DNA of 64,000 bases, taken from NCBI GenBank assembly GCA_963575745.1, contig CAUYUJ010014562.1, positions 198,123 through 262,122 on the forward strand. Direction: 5' to 3'. The position numbers were made by a program, and so were the translations under genes. Shown in pieces: positions 1-11,234 of this stretch (its first letter is position 1; each line of letters begins with the position of its first letter). This DNA is from Prorocentrum cordatum. Lineage: Eukaryota > Sar > Dinophyceae > Prorocentrales > Prorocentraceae. The notes under the pieces are model-generated. The model was not told where the DNA came from. It made no database searches and saw only the letters and a program-made list of their open reading frames with translations.

Positions 1-45
1 ACTACTACTACTACCACTACTAACAATATTACTACTACCATTACT

Positions 46-93
<48 letters not shown>

Positions 94-136
94 GATACCA
101 CTACTGCTACTACTATTACTATTTCTACTACTACTA

Positions 137-178
<42 letters not shown>

Positions 179-188
179 TACTACTACT

Positions 189-222
<34 letters not shown>

Positions 223-384
223 ACGACCACTACTACAGCCGTTATTATTAGTAGTAGTAGCAGAATCATTATTACTACTACTATTACTACTACTACTACT
301 ACTACTACGGCTACAACGGCTGCTACTGATACTACGACTACTACTACTATTACTACTGCTACGACTACTACTACTACTACTACC

Positions 385-455
<71 letters not shown>

Positions 456-529
456 ACTCACTACTACACTTGCCACTACTACTACTAGTACTACTACTAC
501 TACTACTACTATAGCTACTACTACTCTAG

Positions 530-560
<31 letters not shown>

Positions 561-582
561 CACAGCTAATACTTTTACAGCG

Positions 583-617
<35 letters not shown>

Positions 618-632
618 GATTACTACTACTAT

Positions 633-692
<60 letters not shown>

Positions 693-718
693 CACGACGA
701 CGACAACGACGACGACGA
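1..718. repeat. Imperfect (ACT)n microsatellite, about 0.7 kb
   Basis: Almost the whole stretch is ACT triplets with scattered substitutions, reaching the left edge of the window. It ends in a short (ACG)n run at about 694-718. Long open frames on either strand here are homopolymeric (Val on one strand, Ser on another) and are artefacts of the triplet period, not genes. Confidence 0.97.
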
Positions 719-2267
719 TATCTCATTTGTTTGTTTTTGTGCGGATAGCTGAGATTGCGTATGGCCCGTTGGTCCAGCGAATTGTGTGTGGGTTGCGTAA
801 TGGGGGGGGAGGGGGGGGCGATACATAAGGGGGCAGCGAGGGCTGCATGAAAGGGGCCATTTCGGTCCCCTCAAGGGGCCTTCTCAGGCCCAGCAGGAGG
901 CCTCTAGGGCCCGAGCAGTCTCATTTCATTATCGCCCTCACCTAAGCGACGCCCAGACTTGTTCAGGCTATAAGGTTTCAATGTCTAGCACCATGGCTGG
1001 CAACACAATGCCTGATGGTACTCTGGGCCGCTTGCTCTAAAGTGCCGCGCAGCGCTCCACTGGGCCCTCGCCCTTCCTGAATCACCCGTGTCCTTCCAGG
1101 GCAACTTGAGATCACGGGTTGATTCTCCCTCCCCGTTGATGCCAGCTTCCTCCTGCAATGACCGGTCCCTTCTTTGGATCCCCCCAGGGCTCTCCTTGAT
1201 CCCTCCCTTTCTGACCCGTCCTCTTGGATCCATTCCTTCTCTGACCTCGTTTCACCCCCTGGACCACTGGCTCCCCCCACTCTCGAACCCTCCCTCTTCA
1301 TCATGAGATTCCCATGTGACCCTGGAGCCTCTTCCTGCATCTCTTTCAATGGTCGACGAAAACGACGACGACGACCAGCATCATCTTCCGTCTCTAGAGG
1401 TCGCAAGGGGCCCCCAGAGGCTTCCAGAGGCCCCACAACAAGGTCCGAAAACAACCCCCCAAATCCTCGATCTTCGAACGCACGGCGGCGGCGGCGGCAA
1501 CGGCATCGTCGACAACGACGACCACCACAGCGGCTGCAGCGGCGGCGACGGCGACGGCGACGGTAACGGCGAAGGCGACGGCAACGACGGCGGCGGTGAG
1601 GAAGCGGAGAAGGAAGAGGAGAGCATGATGAGCAGGAGGACGAAAGGAATGAGGGAAGGAGAAGCCAAGATGGAGGCGGGTGGAGCATGGAGCATGGATT
1701 GCAAGAACCACCCACAACGCTGTTCATCGTGGCGTGGGCCCTTGTGTTGTTTTCCGTTTCTTTTTTTGTTGTTTCGTTTCGTGTTCCGTTGTTGTTTTAA
1801 GCGCCCCGTTCCGTCGCTCGCTTCCGCTTGGCACCAGCTTCGTCTTCAGCGTTCGTTCGAAACGCTGGGCCTCTTTTGGCTGCTCGTTTTTAGCGCCGTT
1901 TGTGTTTGATCATCGTTGTGGTCGGTTCCTGATGGATTGGCATGGGTCCGAAGGCCTGGGTCTATCGGAGGTTGATAAGCCTCCTACCCTGACCCGTCGA
2001 TTAGCGAATTGGCCGTTTTCGGTTCGTGGGAGGGCGTCGCGGCCGTCATTGTTGCGGGTCCAGGTCCGTCAGTTTCGGTCCCAGGCCGTTTTCACTACAA
2101 GGGGTGGTTTATGTACTAAAAGGAGGTTCGTTCACCGCAAAGTCTAGAAAAGGCGGCGGCGGCACACGAGCAAATCATGCAGCGCCCTGCGCAGGGAAGT
2201 GGGCCGTGCGGCTCGCGGGGCGGGCCGCCTCCTTTCTCGGCGTCGCCGAGGTTCGGGGAGAAGGGCG
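719..2267. other. No recognisable gene; mostly unique GC-rich sequence
   Basis: Nothing here gives a convincing protein. Within it, 1490-1610 is an imperfect GGC/GAC triplet tract, which accounts for the Gly/Asp-rich and Arg-rich open frames across 1316-1909. The stretch 1730-2140 is T-rich on the plus strand and shows no conserved domain in any frame. Confidence 0.6.
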
Positions 2268-2765
2268 GAGGAGCGGGACGAGGAGGAGGAGGAGACGGAG
2301 GAGGACACTGAGGAGGAGGAGGAGGAGGAGAGGAAGAGGAGGCGGAGGAGGAGGTCAAAGAGGAGGAGGGGGAGGAGATGGAGGAGGAGGAGGAGGAGAG
2401 GAGAGAGGAGAAGGAGGAGGAGTAGGAAGAGGAGGAGGAGGAGGAGGAGGAGGAGGAGAAGGAGGAGGAGGAGGAGCAGGAGGAGGAGAGAGAGAGGAGG
2501 AGAGGGAGAAGGAGGGAGAAGGAGGAGGAGGGGACGAGATGGAGGTAGAGGAGGAGGGAAGAGGAGGAGGAGGAGGAGAGGAGGGATGATGAGGAGGAGG
2601 AGGAGGAGGAGAGGAGGAGGAGAGTTGGAGTTGGAGAAGGAGGAGGGAGGAGGAGGAGGAGGAGGAGGAGGAGGGGGACGAGATGGAGGTGGAGGAGGAG
2701 GAGGAGGGAAGAGGAGGAGGAGGAGGCGGGGACAGGAGGGGGGAGGAGGTGGCAAGAGGGAGGGG
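2268..2765. repeat. (GGA)n purine tract, about 0.5 kb
   Basis: The plus strand is almost all G and A, built on GGA with interruptions. Overlapping open frames are poly-Glu/Gly/Arg on the plus strand and poly-Ser/Pro/Leu on the minus strand, an artefact of composition. A polypurine tract this long could form triplex DNA. Confidence 0.95.
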
Positions 2766-3225
2766 ACAGGAGGGAGGAGGCGGGAGGGAGGAGGCAGGCT
2801 CTGGGAGGGGCAGGGCGGCTCAGGGCAGGTCTGCGCCGCGTCTGCGCGGCGGCGACCCCCGCGCGGGCGGTCGAGGCCGAACGCCGCCGGTGGCCCAGCG
2901 TCGGCCGAGGTCGAGCGATCTGAGCCATCCGTCAGAGAGCCGCGCCCATTCCAAGTCACCAAACCACCAAGCCACCCGAACCCACCACCCGAAGGCCTCA
3001 ACCTGCCCTCCATTTTCCAGTGGGGGGGCGGGGGTCGGGGAGCATGGAAGAGACACGTGGGCCCCGCACCCCCCCCGCAGCCCGAAACTCGAGCCAAGCT
3101 CGGGTCTTCGGGTCGGGTCGGGGGTTGTCTGGCTGGTGGTCGTCGGGGTCGAGCGGTCCGCGCGGCGCCGGAGACCGGCGCCCGCGGCCGCGCGACGCGA
3201 GCCCGCCGCGGGAGCGGAGGGGGGC

Positions 3226-3358
3226 TTGGCATCGCTCGAACGCGTGCACTTTTCCTTCGGCGAGGGCCATCGAGGAGCATCCTTGATCATTTGGCGAAGA
3301 AGCCACGCACGACACCGAAGAAAGCGCAGGGAATGGACGTCCGAGCGATGGCCACGGG
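3226..3358 (+). repeat. Dispersed repeat, copy 1 (pairs with 6522-6656)
   Basis: About 130 bp starting 'cttggcatcgctcg' and including 'gaggagcatccttgatcatt' recurs at 6522-6656 in the same orientation with modest divergence. No protein or terminal inverted repeat was seen. Confidence 0.85.
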
Positions 3359-3555
3359 GGCGGGGGGGCGGCGGCGGCGAGACGCCCTGCGCCCCGGAGG
3401 GGGGCCACCGCGCGGCCTGCGCGGCGCTGCTGAGGCACCCAGGCGCCTCGCCGCGGCCTGTCTGCCCCCGCCGCAGCGCCCCCCGCGGCCGCCTCCGCCG
3501 TGCAGGCCTCGTCGAAAGCAAGTCGACGCGCCGTTCAGGATCGAGGCGCTGGGTA

Positions 3556-3692
3556 TATGAGGAGGGAAAAAACACACAGACATAACTCATCGTCGATTCC
3601 CCAGAAAAGATGGACAAATATGGGAAGGGGGGAGAAAGCAAGACCCAGAAAATATGGGACAATATGGGGAATCCTGTGATTCGTGTCTATTT

Positions 3693-3697
<5 letters not shown>
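3556..3697 (+). repeat. Dispersed repeat family R1, copy 1, leading into (TG)n
   Basis: An A-rich segment ('aggagggaaaaaacacacag', then 'agaaaatatggg' repeats) ends in a TG microsatellite. The same order recurs at 30035-30180 and 30411-30520. The constant position of the TG run at the right end suggests the microsatellite is part of the repeat, as in retroposons with simple-sequence tails. No coding potential is apparent. Confidence 0.8.

Positions 3698-3787
<90 letters not shown>
3698..3787. repeat. (TG)45 microsatellite
   Basis: Uninterrupted TG dinucleotides over 90 bp, forming the right end of the R1 repeat copy. Confidence 0.98.
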
Positions 3788-3790
<3 letters not shown>

Positions 3791-4205
3791 GCCCCTTCCA
3801 TATAGGGGCACGTGTCGGAGAGCGCGTGCTGCAACGCTACGAGGGCATCTGCCGCGATTTTCGGGCACTCCTGCGTCAGAATTGGAGCAGCGCCGACTGC
3901 GCAGGCACCGAGCACAAAAACCGTCGGATTATCTTTGACGAGTCTTGCAGTCGACGACGGCGAGCGCCGTCGACCTCGCCGCCGCCGCCACCGCCGGCGT
4001 GGTCGCCATTGCCGCCGCCGTGCCAGACATCCGACGATGTCGTTCACTGCGCGGGACCAGAGCTTTCGACCCGTCACTCGTCCCTTGCCCAGGCCCGCTA
4101 ACGCGCCCCAGTCGGGCCTGATGATGCGCCCCAGAGGCCGAAATCAAGGAAAAGCACCGGGATTGACAAACATAATGTCGTCGATGATTTGGGATCACCA
4201 CAGCC

Positions 4206-4450
4206 GCCAGCGTGGTCGCCGTCGCCGCCGTCGCCGTCAGCAGTCGGGGACCGAGGCTCGAGGCCTCTGGGAGTCTCCAGACCTCTTTGGGGCCTCCAGG
4301 GGAGACCGACGAGCGTCGCCGTCGTTGTCGGTGTCGTCGTTGCCGACGTCGTTTCTGCCGCTGCCGCCGTCGTCACCGTCGATGCCGTCGTCATCACCGT
4401 TGTGGTCGTCGATGCCGCCGTCGTCGGTCCGCAGTCGTCGTCGTCGTCGG
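4206..4450. repeat. Imperfect CGT/CGC triplet tract
   Basis: Plus-strand triplets of the form CGN/GTC with interruptions. They produce Arg-, Val- or Asp-rich frames depending on phase. Not coding. Confidence 0.8.
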
Positions 4451-4959
4451 AGTCGGAAGAGAGAAGGGGGGACGGGCGGGAAAGGGAGGGACGGACGGGG
4501 AGGGCGAGGAGGATGGGGGGGGAGGGGAGGCGAGAGCCCTGAGCGCAGCAGCACGTGCGGTGTGAATTTTGAGCCGGCGCGGCCCCGCCAGTGCACGCAC
4601 GGCTCACCCCTCTCCTGGCTGCGCTCGGCACGAGGAGGGCCGCGCCCGGCTCCACGTCCGCTTCGGCACCTTCTGGCGGAGAGGCGGCAAAGAGGGGGGT
4701 GGTGACTATAGGGGGGGGCGGATATCATGGCGGGGGCCATGACATTTCCCCAGATTTTATAGCGCCTCTTCTTATGCCATGACGTCCCTGGCCCCCCCGC
4801 TGGGCCGCGCACATGCCGCCGGTCATGATCTGCACCCCCCCCTCTTGGACACCCCCCTCTCTGCCGCTCCCGATTCTGGCGGAGAGGCGAGGGTCAGCGC
4901 AACGGGAAGGGATGGGCGGGCGGGGTGGGACGTCAGACGTGGCGCGGGCCGACAGTCGT

Positions 4960-5127
4960 CGTCATCCGGTCGTCGGTCGGCGTCGATCGCCGTCGTCGCC
5001 GATCGTCGCCGCCGACCGTCGTCGGCGGTAATCGTCGTCCTCGTTGTCGTGGTCGTGGTCGTCGTCGTCGTCGTCGTGGTCGTCGTCGCCGTCGCCGTCG
5101 CCGTCGTCGCCAATCGTCGTCCCCGAG
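4960..5127. repeat. (CGT)n microsatellite, imperfect
   Basis: CGT/GTC triplets dominate, with CGG and CGC variants. Confidence 0.9.
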
Positions 5128-5654
5128 GACGTGGCGCGAGCGCGCCTTCTTTGTCGCAGGCCTCGAGGTTGACACCAACACCAACATCGGCGGTGTGCCT
5201 TCACCGAGGGCAGAAAATCCCGATCCCGGCGATGGTGGTCGCATTCTGGCTTTCAATCAAGGGCATGAAAAACGCCCCTACCCTGGTTTACACAAGGCGC
5301 TGTGCGCAAAAATTCCTGTGGGCTGACGGGGTAAACCCTGCGTGATGTGCCGCGTCCAGGCGGCTCTAGGCTATCCGGGTTCCCAGGAGGTGTCCAGACC
5401 ACGCACTTGTAACACAGGGTAGGGTCGTTTTTTTTCATCCCTCATCCAATGTGACCGAAACCTTCTTACCAACACCGAGATCTAGATCACCTTCCCCCTG
5501 TGGAGGCAGCCCCCCTGTCCTGGTGCTGGTGCCCACTTCCAGGCCGCCAATACCATGTCCCTGGCCCTTCCCTGCTCTGCCTCGGGCTCTGCGGGCCCCT
5601 GGCTGCGCGGGCCGCCCTGCGCTTGCCCGCGCTATTGCGGCGTAGCGGGCGGGC

Positions 5655-5745
5655 GGGACGCCGACGACGACGACGGCGGCGACGACGACGACCACGACGA
5701 CGACGCCGACGCCGACGCCGACGCCGACGACGACGCCGACGAAGG

Positions 5746-5781
<36 letters not shown>

Positions 5782-5995
5782 TCGACGACGATCGACGACG
5801 ATTCGTGACGACCACGACGGCGACGATGACGACCCCGACCCCGACCCCGACCACGAATACGACCACGAATACGACCACGACCACGACCACGACCACGAGG
5901 ACGACGATTACCGCCGACGACGGTCGGCGGCGACGATCGGCGACGACGACGATCGACGACGACCGACGACCGATGACGACGACTGTCGGCCCCCG
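5655..5995. repeat. (CGA)n/(GAC)n microsatellite, imperfect
   Basis: GAC triplets with GCC, CCC and TAC variants over about 340 bp. Arg-, Asp- and Val-rich frames here are artefacts. It is near the reverse complement of the CGT tract at 4960-5127, so the two could be an inverted pair. Confidence 0.9.
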
Positions 5996-6521
5996 AGGGG
6001 CGAGAGGCGAGGGACCGGGAAGGAGATTGCCGCGAGACGGCGCCACCTGAACGAGGCGAGGAAGCGAGAACACGGCCTCGGGAGCGCGGATCGACGACGG
6101 AACCCCTTCCCGGGGCAGCATCGGCGCGCTCCGTCGCCAAATCGGGCGTTCTTGGCCTCAGGTTTCCCAGGGCACCTCCCCATCCACGAAGCTGGCGCCC
6201 ACACCGGATCAACGGATCCGTGATCTGTGCCAGCCTGTGCCCGACAGGAGTTTTTGCCCTGGCTGGCCGCTCTGGCCTGCTCGTCGCGGAACCCTTCCGC
6301 GTCTGAGCGCTTCCCCCCTCCCCCCCCCTCGCGCGGCCGCCCTCGTCTTCGCCCCTCCCTCCTGCTTGCCGGACATAATTCGCCTGTCGGTGGCCCCGAT
6401 GAGCCCCGCGCTGGAGCGGACTGCCTCTGCCTCGCCGCCGGCGAAAAAAAAGTGTCGTGGGGCACCTCCCCGATCCATGAAGCCGGCGCCCACCCCAGAT
6501 CCACGGATCCGCAATCCATGG

Positions 6522-6656
6522 CCTTGGCATCGCTCGGACGTGCGCGTTTTTCCTTCGGCGAGGAACATCGAGGAGCATCCTTGATCATTTGGCGAAAAAA
6601 ACCACGCACGAAACCAAAAAAGACACACAGGAAATGGACGTCCTAACGATGGCCAG
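6522..6656 (+). repeat. Dispersed repeat, copy 2 (pairs with 3226-3358)
   Basis: Same sequence as the copy at 3226-3358, including 'catcgaggagcatccttgat', with a few substitutions and small indels. Confidence 0.85.
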
Positions 6657-6770
6657 TGGCAGCGTGTGCCCGACGGGAGACGCGGTGGAGCGGAGGCCCG
6701 ACGCCAGAGGCTGCCAGCCGCCGAGGAGCGAGCAGTGATGGGCCGACTCCTGACCACAGCTACCATAGGT

Positions 6771-6846
6771 GGGGGAGGGAGGAGGGGGAGGAGGGGGAGG
6801 AGGGGGAGGAGGAGGAGGAGGAGGAGGAGGAGGAGGAGGAGGAGGA
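6771..6846. repeat. (GGA)n microsatellite
   Basis: GGA triplets with GGG variants, followed by four 'accttg' hexamers at 6845-6868. Confidence 0.92.
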
Positions 6847-6868
6847 CCTTGACCTTGACCTTGACCAG

Positions 6869-8488
6869 CTTCGGACCCCTGCTGAGTCGACTACTCTGGG
6901 CCCCACTGCGCTCCCTAGGCGCAATCGAGATCTGGCCGAGATGATTATGTACGGTTTTCGTGGGATTGTTTGCGGCGTTCGTGGGACTGTTTGCAGCGGG
7001 AGCTCGCGTCAAATTTCAGATCGGGCCTCGTCATTTTCACGATGGCCCCGTCGGGCCAGTCCGAGTCTCCCGAACCCGAGTCTCACGTCTCCCCGACTTG
7101 GAGCACGCGCCACGGGACTCCACGGGAAGCCCAAGTGTTCAGACTCGAAGTGTTTCCAAGAAGAGGCAGCTGCAAAAGCAGGCATTCAGAGATCCGTGCG
7201 GATTTCCTTCAGGTCGGCGCTGGGAGCCCCTGGCGGCGGCTCCAGCGCCGCCCCTGGCGCGCTCCGTGCGCCAGGGAGGCGGGTCCAGCGTCGTTCTAAA
7301 ACATCTGCGCGGAGCTCCGAAAGTCGGAATCTGGAACATATACGTTGCCAGTGGCGGGCTGTTTGTCAGTCCCAGAACTGTTTGAGGGTCGGGGACGACG
7401 TCGGAATGGTGTCGTGTATAGTTTTTCCCCGTTTTCCGGGGGAAACATCGACACATGTGTACACTAGGACCCCGTATACATCAGGATCCGCTTTCCTTTG
7501 CGAGTTTCAGTGCGGGGCAGGAAAACACCGATGTATAGAGTTCGGTTCCTTATAATATGATTCAGTTGTTGTTCACCTTCTCGTGCTGGGACGGGTGCCC
7601 CAAGACCACCATTGCCCAACCCCGCTTGCACGCCAGAGGAATCAAGCACGCCGACAGACTGGACGCTGACCATGAAGGCACAGCTGGTCAAGCGGGGAGG
7701 GTGTAAGCCCTGGCCGAAGATATCCCGGAGTCGCGAGTGGCGAAGTTGCAACAGCGCAGAGACCAGACCAAGAAGGAGCTCCAGGTGAAGGTACAGGAAA
7801 GAGAGGAGCAAGCACGCACGCCAGTAGAGCACACGGGATAGACCTGCGTTGGCCAGAAAAGCACTCGGATGTCAATGTTACCACGCAGTAGGACTAGCAG
7901 CAACAACACACCTTGGGACCATATTCAGCGTGGCGTCTAGGGGCCCAAGGACTCCGCCGTATGCCCGAAGGGTCTTCCGAACTACTTCCCGCTGGCGGCG
8001 ACGACGACGGAGCTAAGGGGCCGAAAGCGTCCAGAATCTTCGATCCTCCATTGCCATGCCCGCGACAACCGCGGCGACGACGATGGACCTACGACCATGG
8101 CGGCGACCGAAGACCGACGACACCCGATCGAGAACGACCGACCTCGCGCTTTCACCCCAGATGCGATCACTCTCCACCGGCCTCTGGAGGGCGGCCTCCA
8201 AAGGCTTCCCGGGGCCTCCCCAAAGAGAGCCGAAGCCGTGCATTGCCAGCGACCGCGGCGACGACGTCGACGTCGATGCCCCAGGGGCCCGATCCTCAAC
8301 CATCGATCCTCGACCGTTGACGGCAGCGGCGACCACCACGACGACAACGATGACGGCGGCGGCGACGACAACGACGACGAGGCCGACGATTCCTAGCCGC
8401 GAGGCCTCGGCGCCAACGCCCAGGACCACGAGGGCTGCACTGCGCTCCACTGCGCCGCGGCGCTTGGGCATGCCGCGGTCCCACCGGA
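6869..8488. other. No recognisable gene apart from a foldback repeat
   Basis: All six frames are short or compositionally biased. The only structured element is the foldback at 7188-7319. The stretch 7380-7910 is less GC-biased than its surroundings and may be unique host sequence, but I see no domain. Confidence 0.55.
7188..7319. repeat. Degenerate foldback element, related to 16414-16724
   Basis: The left half (about 7190-7240) and the reverse complement of the right half (about 7250-7318) share the order tccg-cgcagat-like, cgctgg, ccc, ctggcgc with roughly 70% identity by eye. The same motifs form the core of the better preserved foldback at 16414-16724, suggesting one MITE-like family. 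Confidence 0.55.
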
Positions 8489-8765
<277 letters not shown>

Positions 8766-9089
8766 TTTCGGATGTTTCGCGCGGCGCCCAGCGTCGGCCC
8801 AGGGCTCCACCGCTCGGCGGGCGCCCCGCGCGCGGCGCGTGCAGGCGCCCAGCGTTCAGCCCGCGCCCGCGCGGGTGCCTGGCCCCCCTTGGGCACGCCG
8901 AGAGTGGGCTCGGGGCAGAGGCGCCGCCTGACACGGGGGGGGCTTCACAGAGGGTGGCCCCGAGCCTGCCGCCGTCCAGGCCCGCCCTCACCGGCGGACC
9001 GTCCCGCCAGCTCCACGGCGGCCGCCCCCATCCTGCCTGCGGGCCCAGTCGTCGCGGGCCGCGCCGCGCCCGCGCCCCGGAGCGCCCGC

Positions 9090-9834
9090 CCGCAGGCCGC
9101 TCGTCGGAGCTCGCCTGCACGCCGCGGACCTGCGTCACCTGCTCCTTGGCGTCGTCCGCCCCGTCCGCGTCCTCCGCCGGCTCGTCCATGGCCGCCAGCG
9201 CCGACGCCTTCAGGTCGGGCGCCGTGCTGGACTCCAGGACGGCCTGCCGCCACTCCGCCCGCAGGGACGGGTCCCCGCAGGCGGCGTCGAACCCGCGGAG
9301 CAGGGCACGCCCCTCGTCCCCCTCGGTGTCGTCCTCCGCGGGCGCCAGGGCGTCGGCGAAGTTGCCCCTGGCCACCTCGCGCTCCTCCCTGGCCTGTGCC
9401 TCCTCCTGCTGGGCTTCCTCTCCTGCTCGTTCCTGATCTGGCCCAGGATCCCCTGCTGCCAGCCCTCGATGAACCCCCGCCGGTCGAGCTCCTCAGCGCC
9501 CTCCGTCACCTCCGCCCATGTCGCCGTGCGCCTCCTCCGCCAGGTGCCGCGCCGTCGACCACCCGCCGCAGCCGTCGAGCCTGGCCTCGTCGGCAGGCCG
9601 CGGCCGCGCACGCGCCGAGTCGGCAGCGGCGCCGCACGCCTGACCTGCAGCGCCTCCGCGAGCCCGGCCTGCCTCTCGGATGGCCTCGGCGAGGGCTGCA
9701 TCGTCGTGCCTCTCCCGTTGGGCTTGCCACGGTCGCCCCTGCCCGCGCCCTGGCCGCCCTGCCTCGCCACCTGCTGCGCACGCCGCCGCCGTGGCGGCTC
9801 GCCGACACAGCCAGCCCCTCACGCTCCGTTGCAC
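9090..9834 (-). CDS. Possible minus-strand coding segment, unknown product
   Basis: Read on the minus strand, three successive frames give Ala/Glu/Arg-rich sequence with normal-looking composition. They are about 9834-9493 (with 'AALAEAIREAG'), about 9560-9430 ('EELDRRGFIEGWQQGILGQI') and about 9440-9090 ('GNFADALAPAEDD', 'RAEWRQAVLES'). Together they look like a helical, charged protein broken by frameshifts or by introns I cannot place. I recognise no family. The plus strand over the same region is Pro/Arg/Ser-rich and less protein-like. It is flanked by CGA repeats and has no visible promoter. It may equally be a decayed mobile-element gag. Confidence 0.3.
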
Positions 9835-9905
9835 CAGTGCCCGCCGCCTTGCCCCGCCGCACCCCCGTCACGGGTCCGCCTGTCAGCCTCCGCCGCTGCC
9901 CATGC

Positions 9906-9914
9906 CTCCGCCGC

Positions 9915-9963
<49 letters not shown>

Positions 9964-10320
9964 CGACGGCGACGGCGACGACGGCGCCGCTCCCATCGTT
10001 CCCCTCGACTTCTCCCTCCCCTCCCGCCTGGCTGTTACCTTGGCTCTGGCGCTGGAGACCTCCGGCACACCGCCCGGGGAAGCTTCGTTTCCTCCTCGGC
10101 GGAGCGGTGGGGCAGCGTTGGCGGCGGCGGCGGTGACGGCCGCGACGAGCGCGACGGCAGCGGCGACGGCGATGGCGACAGACCTGCGACGGCGCACCGA
10201 CGACGACGATGATGACAACGACGACGGCGGCGGTGACCACGACGGCGGCGACCATGACGACGGCGGCGGCGACAGCTACTGCGATGGCGGCGACGACGAC
10301 GACCCATATCAGAGTGAGGG
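9906..10320. repeat. GAC/GGC triplet tracts, interrupted
   Basis: Two GAC-rich runs (9915-9985 and 10130-10305) separated by about 140 bp of unique sequence. Confidence 0.85.
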
Positions 10321-10439
10321 GGCCGAACGGTCATTCACTGTCCCTGGGTGCGTGGCTGAAGTGGGATTCCGCGTTGCGGATTTTGTTGTCGGTTTGTTGA
10401 TGTTGTTGCTATTGTTGTTGATGCTGAAGTCTCACTATT

Positions 10440-11234
10440 GAAGATCAACTATTGTTGACCTCCTCCCATCGGGGCACATGATATGTTTCAACTAATGTGC
10501 TCCTCCTGGTGATCGCACCCTATTTATTACAAGGGAAAATGAAGGGTCACCAAACTGGGCCCCCGAGGTACAACTACAGCGGCTCCCGCCTGATACTTCC
10601 TCAGAATTTATTCCCAAATTTCGCTCTCACGCGGGACATCCACACAATGTATGCAGGAATCGCTCTCTCGCGTGAGACTTCCTTTCAATGTATTCAGACG
10701 CCGCGCCCTCGACACTCAGGAATCGCGCTCTAGCTGTGGATTTCCTTACGATTTACTTGGGAATCGCGCTATCGCTAAAGACTTTCTCGCGATTCATGCA
10801 GGACGCACGCTTCAGCAACCCGCCTGCTCGACCTGGCCGCCTGGGCCCGCCTTCGCGACCCGCCCGTTTGGGTCTGCTCCTAGCCCCCCTCCTGCTCCCT
10901 CTCTTGCTCCGTCCTCCTCCCTCCCCCTTGTCCTTTCCTTCCATCCGTTCTCTCCTCCCCTGCCGTAGGAGCTGCACGAAATACACGTTGCAGGTAAGAC
11001 AGATATGTCTCCCAAGGGCGTACGGTCGAAGACGAAGAGGGCGGGTGTCGAGGTCTTTTGATCTGCTTATCGCATGGCCCGCGAGCACATAAGAGCGAAC
11101 AGCATTAAACTGATAGGTGCTGTTGTTGGTGCTGGCGTCGTTGCTGCCATTGTTGTTGGTTTTGTTGTAATTGTTGATGCTGCTGTTGTTGCTGTTGTTG
11201 TTGGTGTTGTTGCTGTTGTTGAGCTCTCACTTTT
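10440..11234 (+). repeat. Long tandem unit U, copy 1 of 4
   Basis: About 0.8 kb. Order of landmarks: 'attgttgacctcc', a segment with 'ggctcccgcctgatacttcc', several phrases of the type 'aatcgcgctctcgc', a C/T-rich stretch, 'ggtaagacagatatg', 'gaagacgaagagggcggg', 'taagagcgaacag', then a (TTG)n tract. The same order recurs in the next three units. No frame is open along a unit, so it is noncoding or long dead. Confidence 0.9.

Larger units (their letters stand above)
2766..6521. other. Gene-poor block with triplet repeats
   Basis: No frame gives a recognisable domain. The block holds the dispersed repeats and microsatellites listed separately, and GC-rich filler at 2800-3225, 3790-4200, 4450-4960, 5130-5650 and 6000-6520. 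A short sequence containing 'gggcacctcccc' recurs at about 6170-6225 and 6460-6520, a local direct repeat of about 60 bp. Open frames above 200 codons here are Arg/Pro/Ser-rich and overlap one another on both strands. Confidence 0.6.

Noticed and set aside
219-726. Long open frames of poly-Val and poly-Ser
   Set aside because: They follow the ACT triplet repeat exactly and have no other sequence content.
2144-3560. Open frames of 270-453 codons on both strands
   Set aside because: Arg/Glu/Gly or Ser/Pro/Leu composition caused by the GGA tract; both strands are open at once.
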